Assembly (NCBI GenBank): GCA_028345955.1
Contig: JAOMEO010000005.1
Location: forward strand, 1 to 64,000
Length of the DNA: 64,000 bases
Source of the DNA: Candidatus Thioglobus sp.
GTDB lineage: Bacteria > Pseudomonadota > Gammaproteobacteria > PS1 > Pseudothioglobaceae
Direction of reading: 5' to 3'
Of the stretch, positions 17,546 to 25,775 are shown in pieces (the first letter of the stretch is position 1; the number at the start of each line of letters is the position of its first letter). Both the position numbers and the translations under genes were made by a program. Under the pieces are notes generated by a model, which saw nothing but the letters and a program-made list of their open reading frames with translations, was not told the DNA's origin and did not search any database.

Positions 17546-18676
17546 TTATAGCTTCTTTGCGTGAACAACCATAAATGCAGGATCTTTAGTTTTAATGTCG
17601 TTCTTCAATACTTTATATAAAAAGTTAATTAAAAAATTAATAATCGCGCTCTTTAATTCGTAGCGACTATTATTGCTCACACTTTCTAAAAATCTTGCCA
17701 ATAGAGGTGTATATGGACGAAGTCCCGTATCCCAAAGATTTGTCAATTGCTTTCCAGCAAAAGGATATGTATCTAAAATCTCAAACCCATGTCTTTCTAG
17801 AATCTTACCCCAATCATCAATTGAAATCTGCTGCGAGCAATATTCAGAACGACCTCTATCCAGCATCAGGTGATATTTTGCCCCATCCAAATCTCCCTTA
17901 TTTTCCAATTCTTTTGCTTTAGAATAATAATATAATTTATCGCGATATGTTTCTGTTGGTGTAGAAAAGATTAACACCCCATTAGATTGAAGAAGTCTAT
18001 TACACTCGCTTAACGCATTATGCAACACCTCACCTTTAAAATCACGAAGAACATTTGAATATACAGCGCCAATAATTCCATCGTCAATAGGGATATCAGC
18101 AACATCTGCTTGCAATACTTGGTTAAAAGACCCTAAAGACTGAGATCTTTGCACCATGCTCCTTTTAATATCTACGCCATAATCTATCACTCTTCCTTTT
18201 TTATAGAATTCAACTGAATTCACCTTATTTAACGGATTGTCATAGATATCATCCAAATCCAGACCTAAATTAGAAAACACATCAAAATCTGGTGGAAACC
18301 TCCATCCTGCAATAAGCGATGTATTTACACCGTTCCCACATCCAATGTCGAGAATAATTTCGTTCTCATACTGAGATAAAAGAGGGGACACAATACGAGC
18401 CTCTGCAGTCTGATATAAAGCAGTTTCAGGACGTAACCAAAATGCAGATAAATAACTTGCAAGAATTTCATTATCAGTATTCGTGACCACATCACTAAAA
18501 TCTGTTGATTGATTTATGCTGTTGATTAGGCCAATTGTAGATGCTATTAAATCATCAGCTGTTAAGTCTGATAATTTTTTAACATTTAAAGCAGAAATAC
18601 ACTTTGAACAAAATAAAGAATCTCTTATATTTAATTCGCCACAGGTGCCGCACTTAATGCTATTTTTTTGAATCAT
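17546..18676 (-). CDS. SAM methyltransferase with N-terminal zinc ribbon
   Basis: This is a 376-residue protein. The N-terminus holds Cys9, Cys12, Cys23 and Cys26 in a CxxC-x10-CxxC zinc-ribbon pattern. LDIGCGNGVNTSLIAG (about 109-124) is the class I SAM loop, QADVADIPIDDGIIGAVYSN follows, and LLQSNGVLIFSTP is the beta-5 region. The C-terminal 60 residues are helical. The organisation is like C-methyltransferases acting on nucleotide sugars, where a zinc ribbon precedes the catalytic domain, but the assignment is an inference. Confidence 0.72.
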   Translation of the reverse strand: MIQKNSIKCGTCGELNIRDSLFCSKCISALNVKKLSDLTADDLIASTIGLINSINQSTDFSDVVTNTDNEILASYLSAFWLRPETALYQTAEARIVSPLLSQYENEIILDIGCGNGVNTSLIAGWRFPPDFDVFSNLGLDLDDIYDNPLNKVNSVEFYKKGRVIDYGVDIKRSMVQRSQSLGSFNQVLQADVADIPIDDGIIGAVYSNVLRDFKGEVLHNALSECNRLLQSNGVLIFSTPTETYRDKLYYYSKAKELENKGDLDGAKYHLMLDRGRSEYCSQQISIDDWGKILERHGFEILDTYPFAGKQLTNLWDTGLRPYTPLLARFLESVSNNSRYELKSAIINFLINFLYKVLKNDIKTKDPAFMVVHAKKL

Positions 18677-18726
18677 ACCTTTGCTTTAACCTAACTATAT
18701 GTCTTGCAACCATACGCCTGAAAAGA

Positions 18727-20646
18727 TTATAGTCTTAGCCCAAGAAGTTTAACAAATATTTTTACAAAATCTTTGTCTACTGACTCATTATTAATAACTC
18801 TTGAATCAACGATACTTTTATCATCAGTCCAACGTTCAATTTTTTCAAAAAGAGATTTTTTCTCACTTATTTGCAATTTTTTATACTCTAATGGATAGCA
18901 ATTATCATACATATTCAATGGATCATAATAAGCTCCAGGCCTATGAACCAAATTTGATAATAATACGCCGGATGTATATGGAGCACCAATACAACAATCT
19001 GCCATGGCTATAGGAATATATGGGTCAATATTATATTTAGTAAGTATTACTTTTCCTCCCTTTACGTATTTCCCATCTGGATTGATTAATTCAAGCATTT
19101 CATTACTAATAACAAATTTTTCCGCCGCCACACGTCTTTTAGGTTTATATATAATTCTCAAGTTAGGAAAAGTGTTGATTGCCTCGCATAAATGACTAAA
19201 GAAGGCCTTTTGCATCTCCAGAGTAAATCGATTAGGTCCCGACCTAATGCCAGAAATTAGATTGGCATGTTTAGTATCCATATCAAAAACCCCAAGCCAT
19301 AACAAATCTTTGTTACTACATTCTAAAAGTTGCATATCTTCCCGTGCTTTAATCGGAGACTTAAAAATCCAATCAGAATTACCTGGCATAATAGGTCCAG
19401 TTACACGGAAAACTGGAGCGTATTCTGGTGGCTGTAAACACCTATCTCTATATAATTTTATGTCTTCATGGTACCAAGCCCATTGTTCATCGCATAAAAA
19501 TATTGATTGAACCAACCTCTTTCTGTCTGTAACACCTTGTAAATTACTCTTCTTTACAGGAATCACTCCGGCCTGGGAGTATTGCCATATAATGGTTCGA
19601 ATATTTGATGACTTTGCAATTGCATTAAGTGGACCGCAACTACTAAGTCCACTAGTTGTGCCAATTATAGTATCAATACCATAAGTTTTTGCAATACAAT
19701 ATAGTGGAGCCCCTTTTGCGATATAACTTGGTATTTTCCTGCGAATAACTGATGAACCAATAAATATTCCTGTTCTAATAAAAGTGAAAACAATATCTCT
19801 CACCATATTCCATCTTATAGAATATGGTATTAAGTGCATGTATTTTCCATCCACTATCCAATTTATATCCTTACTTTCTAACCACTTACAAACTTCATAT
19901 GAAGGCTCCACAGGAAGAACATATAAAATCTTACCAATATCAACTGAAATATGATGCGCCAAAAAAGCAAAATTACATTCTAATAAATTATTCGTTATTT
20001 CATTTACACTTATATCCTTCCATAAAATTCGGAAAGCCTTTTTATTTATTGCTTTAGTCTTCCTATAATAAAAAAAAGATTTAATAATAGGTTTTATTAA
20101 AATAAATAAATTTTCTGATAAGAAATTAATCTTATCCATAAATGTAAAAATATTAAATACTTTATTAATTTTTATTTTCCTATGGCATTCTCCCATACCC
20201 TTCATAGTATTCTTGTATACATTTTCAACAATGGTAACATTTGAAACCTCTGAATTAGATTTCTGCCATTCATCAACCATATATGTAAATTGATAATAAG
20301 CCTCAAAATCTTCAGCCATTTCAGCCAGTGCTACCGATGTAAAATCAACGGTTAAATTATCGAATCTTTCTATAACATCAAAGTCTTTCCAAGAATGGTT
20401 TTTAAGTATGGAAGAGAACTTATCGTATGCATCTGATGATATAAAGTTCCATTCCATTTGTCCTGACTTAAAGATTTTCTCAGGCTCTAGAAGATGAAAA
20501 AAATATAGGAAAGATTTGGGTATCTTGCTACTCTTCCAATATGCAACTGGTTTGAAAAAATTAACAAAAAAAACTATTGGAAGGTTGAATATATTTATCT
20601 CAAAAAAAACTAGCCAGTTTTTATTGTGTCGATTAAATACTGTCAT
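18727..20646 (-). CDS. large putative surface-polysaccharide transferase (GT-B-like C-terminus)
   Basis: This protein has 639 residues from the ATG at 20646, one base after the legF stop; an in-frame TTG at 20688 would overlap legF and is less likely. I do not recognise the family firmly. The C-terminal half contains DTIIGTTSGLSSCGPLNAIA, IIWQYSQAGVIP, FRVTGPIMPG, LRIIYKPKRR and CIGAPYTSGVLLSNLVHRPG. These recall GT-B or CDP-glycerol-phosphotransferase-like folds. The N-terminal 300 residues are helix-rich and basic. It is the last gene of the legionaminate/phosphoramidate block, so a transferase that uses one of those activated donors is a reasonable guess. Confidence 0.55.
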   Translation of the reverse strand: MTVFNRHNKNWLVFFEINIFNLPIVFFVNFFKPVAYWKSSKIPKSFLYFFHLLEPEKIFKSGQMEWNFISSDAYDKFSSILKNHSWKDFDVIERFDNLTVDFTSVALAEMAEDFEAYYQFTYMVDEWQKSNSEVSNVTIVENVYKNTMKGMGECHRKIKINKVFNIFTFMDKINFLSENLFILIKPIIKSFFYYRKTKAINKKAFRILWKDISVNEITNNLLECNFAFLAHHISVDIGKILYVLPVEPSYEVCKWLESKDINWIVDGKYMHLIPYSIRWNMVRDIVFTFIRTGIFIGSSVIRRKIPSYIAKGAPLYCIAKTYGIDTIIGTTSGLSSCGPLNAIAKSSNIRTIIWQYSQAGVIPVKKSNLQGVTDRKRLVQSIFLCDEQWAWYHEDIKLYRDRCLQPPEYAPVFRVTGPIMPGNSDWIFKSPIKAREDMQLLECSNKDLLWLGVFDMDTKHANLISGIRSGPNRFTLEMQKAFFSHLCEAINTFPNLRIIYKPKRRVAAEKFVISNEMLELINPDGKYVKGGKVILTKYNIDPYIPIAMADCCIGAPYTSGVLLSNLVHRPGAYYDPLNMYDNCYPLEYKKLQISEKKSLFEKIERWTDDKSIVDSRVINNESVDKDFVKIFVKLLGLRL

Positions 20647-20647
20647 A

Positions 20648-21361
20648 TTATTCTTTGTTAAGAATTTTACTTTTAAGAATTTCTTCAATTATTAAGAAGT
20701 CTGTCATTGTGTCTAAATCTAATGAACTTTCTTGATCCATTAGAAACACTCCACAATTTTCTATACTTATAACTGAAGAATTATTCTGAAGAAACCTTCG
20801 ATCTGTTATATATATTGCTCCATTAATCTCATAAGCGGAAGGAAGTTGTTGCCTACTCAAGTTAAAAGGATTAACTGAGCTTTCAAGATTTAATAAAGGC
20901 TTTGCTCTGCCTTTTTCAACTTTAAGCATCCACCATGGTGGGTATCCTTTTCTTACACTAACTAAAGAGTCATATTTACCCTTAAAGAACTGTTTTAATG
21001 ATTGCTCAATATGAGAACTTTCTCTTAAAGGTGATGTTGGTTGTAAAGTAACAACAACATCCACTTTTTTTCCTTCTTGGATCTCGATGTAACTGACAGC
21101 GTGCTCAATAACAGGGGGGGTTTTTGTTATATCTGTAGATAAATATTCCGGCCTTAGAAAAGGAACTTCAGCACCCTCATTTTGTGCAATTTCAGCAATT
21201 TCCTCATTATCTGTAGAACAAATAACCCTAACTATTGAATCGCACTTTAATGCAGCATCTATAGTATATGAAATTAATGGCCTCCCATTTAATCTCTTGA
21301 TATTTTTGCCATGGAGACGTTTTGACCCCCCTCTAGCAGGTATTATGGCAACAATATTCAC
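20648..21361 (-). CDS. legF: CMP-N,N'-diacetyllegionaminic acid synthase (CMP-nonulosonate cytidylyltransferase)
   Basis: This is a 237-residue NeuA-type enzyme. IIPARGGSKRLHGKNIKRL (6-24) is the CTP-binding signature, STDNEEIA and VVTLQPTSPLR are the conserved nucleotide and sugar blocks, and LDLDTMTDF closes the fold. It activates legionaminic acid (or another nonulosonate) with CTP. It starts with GTG at 21361, whose GTGA overlaps the stop of a 40-codon ORF upstream. It is separated from the other leg genes by the phosphoramidate-type cassette. A run of seven C on the coding strand (21114-21120) lies in codons for KTPPV and could be slippage-prone. Confidence 0.85.
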   Translation of the reverse strand: MNIVAIIPARGGSKRLHGKNIKRLNGRPLISYTIDAALKCDSIVRVICSTDNEEIAEIAQNEGAEVPFLRPEYLSTDITKTPPVIEHAVSYIEIQEGKKVDVVVTLQPTSPLRESSHIEQSLKQFFKGKYDSLVSVRKGYPPWWMLKVEKGRAKPLLNLESSVNPFNLSRQQLPSAYEINGAIYITDRRFLQNNSSVISIENCGVFLMDQESSLDLDTMTDFLIIEEILKSKILNKE

Positions 21362-21480
21362 TTTATTAATCTTAATTCTTCAAGAGAATTATTAGCTTTT
21401 TTAAAGCCTTTAACAATATCTTTAATGTTTTCAAAACCTCCAGTAATTCTCCAGCAATCAATTATTCGAACTTTTAACAT
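21358..21480 (-). CDS. small ORF (40 codons) coupled to methyltransferase and legF
   Basis: An ATG at 21480 opens a 40-codon frame ending in a TGA that shares bases with the GTG start of legF (GTGA). The ATG itself lies inside the last codons of the upstream methyltransferase gene (ATGTTAA arrangement), so it overlaps coding DNA on both sides. The peptide begins MLKVRIIDCWRITGGF and ends NNSLEELRLIK, with lysine-rich helical character. No known family is recognised. The double coupling suggests it is translated. It could be a small partner protein or the remnant of a larger gene. Confidence 0.5.
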   Translation of the reverse strand: MLKVRIIDCWRITGGFENIKDIVKGFKKANNSLEELRLIK

Positions 21481-22400
21481 TTTTCTATCTTAGACACAAA
21501 AGCAGAGCCAATAATAGCTCCTATCGGGGTATACCCTAAAGGCTGCATAAGAACACCTATTTTATTAAAAAGCTGCGGAAATTCTATTCCATATCTAGGC
21601 GCAAAAGGATGGCAATGGTAATATACAACCTCTTTCATTTTTAAATTCGCTTCTTTACATAAATCTACAAACTCTAACGGGGTATATTGTGGCAACTCAA
21701 ATGGATATTTTTTAAATGATTTCTTTTTAATATCTGAATCTAAATCCTTCCTACTTAGTCCATTCGCAATTTCAGACATCGTCTCAAGAACAACTGCATC
21801 AGTAGAATTTGATTGTATTGGACTAAATTTCTTTACAAGATCCAACTCTCTGATCAAATTAGGCATATCTTTTATATTGGATGTATATTCATTAGCAGAG
21901 AAAATATTGAACAATTTATTTCTGGATTCTATAAATGCAATACCATTGTGCTTCAATAAATCGTATACTTTAGAGATAAACAAATTAATATCTTTCACAT
22001 ATTCAATCAGGCCTATAGCTGTAATAACATCAAAATTTTCATCTAACACTATTCCATCTGCATCTGCAACAAAAAAAATATCATCTGGATTAAGATTTGG
22101 ATAATCTTTTTTTAGAATCCTTTTTGCTTCAGATATCATATCGGGGGAATTGTCTACACCCTTAACATAAGTAAAACCAGCATCTAACATTTCTCGAATT
22201 AGCTTTCCATCAGCACAGCCTATATCAAGGATTTTCTTATCTTTTTTCATTTTTGACAGTTCACTTATTACTATCCCATTTCTGATTTGAGACGAAGGAA
22301 AAACTGTTAGATTTCCATCCGGACTATATGCTATATTCTTCCATGTTCCAGAGGAACTATTCCAATAATCTATGGATTTTGATTTGTTTTTATCTAGCAT
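21474..22400 (-). CDS. class I SAM methyltransferase (candidate for phosphoramidate O-methylation)
   Basis: This is a 308-residue protein. KILDIGCADGKLIREMLDAG (57-76) is the SAM-binding loop, FFVADADGIVLDENFDVITA the second and third strands, and VYDLLKHNGIAFIESRNK the beta-5 region. AGAGAGGTG lies ahead of the ATG as a ribosome site. It is the first gene after a 187-base gap in the block. It directly follows the four phosphoramidate-type genes, the position that methyltransferases hold in the C. jejuni capsule locus (Cj1419/Cj1420). Its substrate is inferred from position alone; a sugar methyltransferase is equally possible. Confidence 0.75.
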   Translation of the reverse strand: MLDKNKSKSIDYWNSSSGTWKNIAYSPDGNLTVFPSSQIRNGIVISELSKMKKDKKILDIGCADGKLIREMLDAGFTYVKGVDNSPDMISEAKRILKKDYPNLNPDDIFFVADADGIVLDENFDVITAIGLIEYVKDINLFISKVYDLLKHNGIAFIESRNKLFNIFSANEYTSNIKDMPNLIRELDLVKKFSPIQSNSTDAVVLETMSEIANGLSRKDLDSDIKKKSFKKYPFELPQYTPLEFVDLCKEANLKMKEVVYYHCHPFAPRYGIEFPQLFNKIGVLMQPLGYTPIGAIIGSAFVSKIEKC

Positions 22401-22587
22401 TTGACTAACACCTCTCTGTTTACCATTGAATTAATAATCAAGGAAGGTATTTTACAACTTAATTATTATCGATAAACCTCATATTTTAAGCATTAAAAGA
22501 TGATTATTATTTTTGTTAAATTATAGAGAAAATAAAAAACTATTTAATGTCACTGATATATAAGTACGTTAATTTGTATAAGGCGAC

Positions 22588-23352
22588 TTATATTATCCTT
22601 TGCAATCTATTTTTAGTAACTTTAGATTGCATATCTTCAACTGTGTCCACTTCAACCCAGTCTCCATTAACCGGCACTGACATTACAAGAATATTGGAAT
22701 TAATTGCTGCCTGCAATAAGTCTGTCATATAAGCATTTTCAATTGGTTTATTTAGTAAATTTCCACTATCTAAAGCCGCATGAAAAATGCTTTTTATTTG
22801 AGTTAATCCTTTGGATGAAAACTTCATAAGCCCCATGTATTGCCCATCTATTTCACTAATTTTTTTAGGCTTCTGTCCAATTTCACTAATTGTGCCATCT
22901 TCTCTCAATCTCAATGTTTCAGCATCATCTAAAGGGTTTTCATTTCTTTCTCTCCAATAACTCTCCCATTCTTTATCTATTGTTACAGCTATATCTGCAT
23001 CAGAGTTTAAAAGTGCTTTCAAGATTGTTTGTGAATAAACAATATCACCATAACTAATAATTAAATCACCTTCTAATTCTTCCTCTGCAGAAAACAATGT
23101 CCATACCATATTAGTTTCGTAAAAACGTGGATTAACTTTTAGCCTGATTCCTTCTCTTTTTAACATTTCGGCCTTATAGCCACCTATCATAACAATATCG
23201 TCTACGCCTTCACTTTTAAGGATTGATAGCTGTCTATCAATTAAGCTCACTCCACCAATCTCAACCATGCATTTTGGGCGGTCTAAAGTATATGGACGTA
23301 ATCTTTTGCCTTCGCCAGCAACCAAAAGGACTGCTTTAATTTTATTAGTCAT
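22588..23352 (-). CDS. nucleotidyltransferase; candidate CTP:phosphoglutamine cytidylyltransferase
   Basis: This is a 254-residue LicC/RfbA-like nucleotidyltransferase: VAGEGKRLRPYTLDRPKCMV (11-30) is the NTP-binding signature with Lys27, ISYGDIVYS holds the metal-binding Asp, and VPVNGDWVEVDTVEDM is the C-terminal metal/product block. In C. jejuni the equivalent protein (Cj1416) links CMP to phosphoglutamine. The gene overlaps the amidohydrolase gene by 8 bases, as expected for consecutive pathway steps. Taken alone it could equally be a phosphocholine cytidylyltransferase; the neighbouring kinase and hydrolase decide the call. Confidence 0.75.
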   Translation of the reverse strand: MTNKIKAVLLVAGEGKRLRPYTLDRPKCMVEIGGVSLIDRQLSILKSEGVDDIVMIGGYKAEMLKREGIRLKVNPRFYETNMVWTLFSAEEELEGDLIISYGDIVYSQTILKALLNSDADIAVTIDKEWESYWRERNENPLDDAETLRLREDGTISEIGQKPKKISEIDGQYMGLMKFSSKGLTQIKSIFHAALDSGNLLNKPIENAYMTDLLQAAINSNILVMSVPVNGDWVEVDTVEDMQSKVTKNRLQRII

Positions 23353-23992
23353 TACTCTTCATCAATTTTTTCAATCTTTTTATATCGATACTTGAGAAAA
23401 TAGGCTCTCTTTCTGGATGCCACATCCATGCTTCCCAAGGTAATTTCTTATGTGCCATCGCCTCTAAGTGACCATCCTCTGATTTTGCCAATACCTCGAA
23501 TGATTCTGGGCAATCCTTTAAAACATAATTATGATAACTATTTACCAAGTATGGAAACTCTCTATGGTTGTTTTTATTAGTCTGCAATGAATGGTGTGTG
23601 TTTACATGTCCTTCTGCTTTTATTAATTTTCCACCTGTATGAACCCCCATCATTTGCATCCCACGACAGATACCCAATACTGGCTTATTATTCTTTTCTG
23701 CCCATATTAGTAGACAAGTTTCAGTCAAATCTCTTTGTGGAACATTCCCAATATCATCACCTCCTGATAGAATAACAGCATCAATATTTAATAATTTTAA
23801 CCACTCATCAAGAACCAACTGTCTAGATTCCAATATAGAAGTATCTACTAAATTATTTGGAATTGTAACAGGGATGAATCCTGCTTCTATAACCCAAGAA
23901 ATCATTCTTTCGTCAATCGCATCCCTGCTTTCGTTGTAAGAATTGACTTTATCCACACGTTGAGTTATTCCGATTATATTTTTATTTTTCAT
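23345..23992 (-). CDS. class I glutamine-amidotransferase-like hydrolase; candidate gamma-glutamyl-CDP-amidate hydrolase
   Basis: This is a 215-residue peptidase C26-type protein. AVILSGGDDIGNVP, then PVLGICRGMQMM with the nucleophile Cys109, and WHPERE with His192 and Glu194 complete the catalytic triad. Members of this family hydrolyse gamma-glutamyl amides (PuuD, GATase1). Cj1417 of C. jejuni belongs here and releases cytidine diphosphoramidate and glutamate from CDP-glutamine. The gene is coupled to the nucleotidyltransferase by an 8-base overlap, in agreement with that role. Confidence 0.8.
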   Translation of the reverse strand: MKNKNIIGITQRVDKVNSYNESRDAIDERMISWVIEAGFIPVTIPNNLVDTSILESRQLVLDEWLKLLNIDAVILSGGDDIGNVPQRDLTETCLLIWAEKNNKPVLGICRGMQMMGVHTGGKLIKAEGHVNTHHSLQTNKNNHREFPYLVNSYHNYVLKDCPESFEVLAKSEDGHLEAMAHKKLPWEAWMWHPEREPIFSSIDIKRLKKLMKSND

Positions 23993-24032
23993 GCAATATT
24001 TAGAATTGTACGTATGTTAATTTATTGAGTAG

Positions 24033-25244
24033 TTAATAAACATTATTTAAAAATTTAGCGATTTGACTTGCAACCATTTTATTACCAATCTCTGAAAAAT
24101 GTCCTCCGTAACCATCTTCAATATAAATTTCATCCATACTTAGATAGTTAATATGTTCAGTCATATCCAAGACAGGAATTTTTTCATTCAATCGTCTATA
24201 AAAATCTCTATAAGGTGAGGAGTTAGATTCATTCATTATCTGAATATCAATCAATTGAGGCATGAGCAGAATTATTGGTTTTTGATTTCGCCTATGTGCT
24301 TCATCCCTGAATTCTAATATAATTTTTTCTAAAAGATTGCAAGCATAGTCATCTTGATACATCATGTGTGCATCTTGCACATTACTTTTCATAATTTTTG
24401 CAAATGGTGCATTTTCATAAAACTCGTTATTAATTTTTAATATATTAAAAATTTTTCTTCTTATTAATAAATACAATAGAATTGTATTTCTCTTAAAATT
24501 ATTAAAATAACTGAGTAAGTAAGATCCTCTAAATTGAAGAGATTTAAACTTACGTTTGTAAAATACGTCATGCTTCTGTACAGCTTTTATTGTGCTATGT
24601 ATGTTGTCTAAATCCTTCAAACCTTCCGATAGACATCTGTGTAATAATAATTTTTCATTTTTCAGTGAAAATCTAGGCTTAAATGCAAATATATTTCCAA
24701 ATTCTAAATAATGTTTCCAATAAGATTGAATCCTGCATATTGTTTCTGGTACAAATCCTAAAATCACAATTTTTGTAGTTAGCAACTCCATTCTTTTATA
24801 GTATAGAAGAGCTTGATCAATGCCATAATTACCCACACCAAAATTTAAAACATGTTCATTTAATTCTTTACCTAAATAAGACTGCCATGTCTGATCATCC
24901 TCAACTTGCCTGCAAAATGTATATGAATCACCAAATGTAGATATCGATGGCTCTCCATTTTTGAAGCTATATCTTGACCCAATTGAATCTATATGATACT
25001 TAATCTCTCCATTTTTACCTAGCTCAATACCAGTCGTATTAGGCTTTCTAACCCAACCTAATTCTTTATCAAAACTATTATTAAAAAATGATTCTAATGC
25101 GCCTTTATTAAAATTTGGCAAATCATCTTCCTCTGTTATTATCCATTGGAACTCATTACGAAAATGTCTGACAATTCCTCGAAGGACAAACTCAATAATA
25201 ACAAAAAATAAAAATAAAAATAAAAATAAAAATACAATAAACAT
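24033..25244 (-). CDS. membrane-anchored SGNH/GDSL-type hydrolase-like protein
   Basis: This is a 403-residue protein. Residues 2-22 form one hydrophobic span made largely of alternating Phe and Leu, encoded by a hexanucleotide repeat. STFGDSYTF (102-110) gives the GDS nucleophile block, NFGVGNYGIDQALLY the Gly/Asn block, and DGYGGHFSEIGN (377-388) the Asp/His end of the triad. It lies after the CysC-like kinase gene (TAATG overlap) and before the hydrolase gene, so it is inside the phosphoramidate-type cassette, yet C. jejuni has no obvious counterpart. It may add or remove acyl or phosphoryl groups on the glycan at the membrane. Confidence 0.68.
   Translation of the reverse strand: MFIVFLFLFLFLFFVIIEFVLRGIVRHFRNEFQWIITEEDDLPNFNKGALESFFNNSFDKELGWVRKPNTTGIELGKNGEIKYHIDSIGSRYSFKNGEPSISTFGDSYTFCRQVEDDQTWQSYLGKELNEHVLNFGVGNYGIDQALLYYKRMELLTTKIVILGFVPETICRIQSYWKHYLEFGNIFAFKPRFSLKNEKLLLHRCLSEGLKDLDNIHSTIKAVQKHDVFYKRKFKSLQFRGSYLLSYFNNFKRNTILLYLLIRRKIFNILKINNEFYENAPFAKIMKSNVQDAHMMYQDDYACNLLEKIILEFRDEAHRRNQKPIILLMPQLIDIQIMNESNSSPYRDFYRRLNEKIPVLDMTEHINYLSMDEIYIEDGYGGHFSEIGNKMVASQIAKFLNNVY
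25204..25233. repeat. tandem hexanucleotide repeat, five copies of AAAAAT
   Basis: Five exact AAAAAT units stand in a row. On the coding (minus) strand they read (ATTTTT)n and encode Leu-Phe alternations in the membrane anchor of the SGNH protein. Loss or gain of a unit would keep the frame and change the span by two residues. Confidence 0.85.
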
Positions 25245-25765
25245 TATTTCAGTATTCTATCTATACCCTTTAGTGCCAATATCTCCTCTAGCATTAAATC
25301 AAAATTTTCCGTTTCTATATTATTTTCAATCACAAGATCGGGATTCTCTGGCTCTAGAAAAGGTATATCAACACCGACAACATTTTTCAATTTTCCTGCC
25401 TTTGCTTGAGAGTATAAATTATTTACATCTCTTTTTTCAAGAGCGTCAATTGATGCTTTTAGATAAACTTCTTGATAATCAATTATATTTTCCCTGTTCC
25501 ATGCCTGCCACTGTGGAAAAATAGATAGAACAGCCGCAATTACATGAATGTCTTGATCAGATAAAAATTTTGACAGATGGGACAATCTTTCAGCATTTAT
25601 CCTCCTCCCTTCGATTGTGTGATCAACATCATTTCCAAAAAGCTCTCTTAGAATGTCGCCATCCAATAATACCAAATTATTTATTTTTGGCTTCAATTTG
25701 TTATAAAGTAATTTACTTAAAGTTGTTTTTCCTGCCCTTGAAAGGCCTATTATCCAAGTTACCAT
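25244..25765 (-). CDS. APS-kinase-like protein (CysC family); candidate CDP-amidate 3'-kinase
   Basis: This protein has 173 residues from the ATG at 25765, ten bases after the glutamine-kinase stop; an open extension to 25861 runs into that gene and is rejected. GLSRAGKTT (7-15) is the P-loop, which in true APS kinases is usually GLSGSGKST. LLDGDILRELFG matches the DGD block, VYLKASIDALEKRDVNNLY the family's VYVxxpLxxxExRD region. In C. jejuni the CysC-like Cj1415 phosphorylates the 3'-hydroxyl of cytidine diphosphoramidate. The neighbours argue for that activity over PAPS synthesis, although a sulfotransferase does lie 9 kb downstream. Confidence 0.75.
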   Translation of the reverse strand: MVTWIIGLSRAGKTTLSKLLYNKLKPKINNLVLLDGDILRELFGNDVDHTIEGRRINAERLSHLSKFLSDQDIHVIAAVLSIFPQWQAWNRENIIDYQEVYLKASIDALEKRDVNNLYSQAKAGKLKNVVGVDIPFLEPENPDLVIENNIETENFDLMLEEILALKGIDRILK

Positions 25766-25775
25766 AGTTTTATCC

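Noticed and set aside
25244-25765. CysC-like gene as part of sulfate assimilation
   Set aside because: No cysN, cysD, cysH or other assimilation gene is nearby, the P-loop differs from standard APS kinases, and the flanking genes fit the phosphoramidate route better.
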